From CAG-103 sp045112425 (GTDB lineage Bacteria; Bacillota; Clostridia; Oscillospirales; Oscillospiraceae), in the NCBI GenBank assembly GCA_045112425.1, contig JBGUHV010000255.1, positions 1 to 6,814 on the forward strand: a stretch of 6,814 bases of DNA, read 5' to 3'. The number at the start of each line of letters is the position of its first letter. The first letter of the stretch is position 1. Positions 5,734 through 6,814 of the stretch are shown one piece after another. A program made the translations under genes and the position numbers. The notes beneath the pieces are model-generated. The model did not search any database, had not been told where the DNA came from, and worked only from the letters and a program-made list of their open reading frames with translations.

Positions 5734-6814
5734 ATTACCTCTCCTTTCGGAACCTCCTGCCAGCCGAGCGATGCGAACAGCTGCAGCCACGCGCCGGGCG
5801 TGAGGCAGCGGTTCGGCACGCGCCGCACGGCGTTGTCCTCGCGCAGAACGGCGAGGAACGTCTCCCTGAGCTTCTCCGGCGCCGCCTCCCAGAGGCGCAT
5901 CGCGCCCTGATCGGACTCCAGATCCATCGCGCCGAGGCGGTTGGACACATCATCCGGATCAAAGATGAAGACCGGCTGCCGGTGATACTGGCGGAACTTC
6001 GTGTAATGCTCCATCGCGTCGCGGTCCGGATAATACTCCATCAGGCGCCCGTCATACGCATACGCGCCGAAGAGCAGCCAGAACAGGAACGCGGCGAGTG
6101 AATAGTTCTGCATGCGCTCATCCGCCTGCCGGCACACGCCCTGCACGAGCGCGGGCTCGGCAAACTCGAGCGGATACTCCGAGGGGCGCAGCGTGAGATT
6201 TTCCTCGCGCAGCGCGGCGTTCGCGCTCTCGAGCTCCCAGCGGGGAATCGCAAGGGGCGAATAGTCGAGAAAGACGCCGCCGGCTTCGTCGACCAGCACG
6301 CGGGAGGGCGTGAGATCGAAATAGAAATAGCGGCTCTGGTTGAGCGTCTGAATCGTCTCGACCAGATGCATGGCGATGCTGCGCACACGCGCGTTCTGCC
6401 AGCCGTGGCCGCCGGAGCGCTCCACGCGGGAGAGCACATAGTCCAGCGGATCGGCAGACGGATAATCCCGGTACGGAAAGAGCAGACCGTAGTCCGCGCT
6501 GTCCGCCGGCGGGGCGGCGCGCAGCTCGTCATAGACGTTGGCCGCGCGGATGTCCGTCTGCGCGGGGGAATCCTCCTCCAGCCGGATCAGATCCGACGGC
6601 CAGAGGATGCATCGGCGGTCCGGCGGGTTCAGAATGCGGATGCGGTGCGTCTCGGGCATGGCGCCGCGAAGCGGCAGCCGCTTGATGAAAAAGAACTCGC
6701 CGCTGAAAATATTGCGCAGCGGAATGCCGAAGGCGCTGTCCGCCGTGGTTCCGACGGGCGCGCGCTCCGGCGCGCCGGACGCCTCATACACGCCTCTGCC
6801 GGAGATGAGGCTGT
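5730..6814 (-). CDS. Protein-kinase-fold protein, probably a pseudokinase (5'-truncated by the window edge)
   Basis: Visible are 360 residues, numbered here from the first complete codon at 6812; the true start lies beyond the right edge. The frame stays open through the edge and reads SLISGRGVYEA, a kinase glycine-rich loop at residues 3-11. The GTG at 6791 falls inside that loop and is not a credible start. FFFIK at 40-44 would supply the beta-3 lysine (K44). A WPSDLI stretch at 71-76 and LLFPYRDY at 110-117 fit the hinge side of bacterial kinases of the YegI/COG4248 kind. The catalytic loop is YFDLTPSR (164-171): Asp166 is kept, but the usual Lys and Asn are Thr and Arg. The DFG motif is DYS (183-185). 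An APE-like segment YPLEFAEP (213-220), a hydrophobic helix near 236-249 and a C-lobe motif VFIFDPDDVSNR (281-292) follow. Fold assignment is fairly secure. Loss of activity is inferred from the altered motifs. The last codons overlap the next gene. A signalling or scaffold role for the downstream membrane and tubulin-like proteins is likely but unproven. Confidence 0.8.
   Translation of the reverse strand, partial: SLISGRGVYEASGAPERAPVGTTADSAFGIPLRNIFSGEFFFIKRLPLRGAMPETHRIRILNPPDRRCILWPSDLIRLEEDSPAQTDIRAANVYDELRAAPPADSADYGLLFPYRDYPSADPLDYVLSRVERSGGHGWQNARVRSIAMHLVETIQTLNQSRYFYFDLTPSRVLVDEAGGVFLDYSPLAIPRWELESANAALREENLTLRPSEYPLEFAEPALVQGVCRQADERMQNYSLAAFLFWLLFGAYAYDGRLMEYYPDRDAMEHYTKFRQYHRQPVFIFDPDDVSNRLGAMDLESDQGAMRLWEAAPEKLRETFLAVLREDNAVRRVPNRCLTPGAWLQLFASLGWQEVPKGEVM
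5741..5747 (-). promoter_or_regulatory. Shine-Dalgarno of the Sel1-repeat gene, inside the kinase-like gene
   Basis: AAAGGAG lies 7 nt before the GTG at 5733 and within the last codons of the kinase-like gene. It fixes the start of the Sel1-repeat gene. With the GTGA start/stop overlap (5733-5730) it implies translational coupling. Confidence 0.85.

Noticed and set aside
5734..5790. Upstream extension of the Sel1-repeat gene to an ATG at 5790
   Set aside because: The extension would overlap the kinase-like gene by about 60 nt without a ribosome site, whereas the GTG at 5733 has AAAGGAG at 7 nt and a GTGA overlap.
3658..5910. Plus-strand open frame of 750 codons spanning three minus-strand genes
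   Set aside because: Codon-aligned with the membrane-protein and Sel1-repeat genes, which share a frame. Its product is rich in His, Gln, Arg and Glu, which is the antisense image of hydrophobic codons. No ribosome site was evident and it crosses gene junctions.

Overview
The window is a single co-directional gene block, all read from the minus strand (right to left). Base composition is clearly GC-rich, with strong GC-ending codon preference. Each start that can be judged has a strong AAGGAG-type Shine-Dalgarno sequence 7-8 nt upstream. Together with the family affinities of the genes, this suggests a high-GC Firmicutes, probably a Clostridia or gut-type lineage. That assignment is an inference from style, because no phylogenetic marker is present.

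Layout in transcription order: (A) 6814-5730, a protein-kinase-fold protein with a degenerate active site, cut at its 5' end by the window edge only a few codons upstream of its glycine-rich loop; (B) 5733-4621, a 370-residue protein with a helical N-terminal part, two Sel1/TPR-like repeats, an Asp6 run and a C-terminal membrane domain; (C) 4608-3187, a 473-residue integral membrane protein with about 14-15 hydrophobic segments and no family I recognise; (D) 3095-1, a very large tubulin/FtsZ-superfamily protein of the 'tubulin-like' (Tubulin_2-type) kind, with 1031 residues visible and its 3' end beyond the left edge. A and B overlap by 4 nt (GTGA), B and C are 12 nt apart, and C and D are separated by 91 nt without a convincing terminator or promoter. 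One operon is therefore likely. No stretch over 300 nt lacks a gene.

A reasonable working picture, which is inference, is a membrane-associated system. A kinase-like regulator and a Sel1-repeat membrane adaptor would sit upstream of a polytopic membrane protein and a giant tubulin-like GTPase. Tubulin-superfamily proteins outside FtsZ have been linked by genome context to membrane remodelling (Makarova and Koonin, FtsZ-like families). This four-gene combination looks like an uncharacterised Firmicutes version and is the main point of interest. No RNA genes, CRISPR arrays, insertion sequences or origins were seen. The long plus-strand open frames are codon-aligned shadows of the minus-strand genes.
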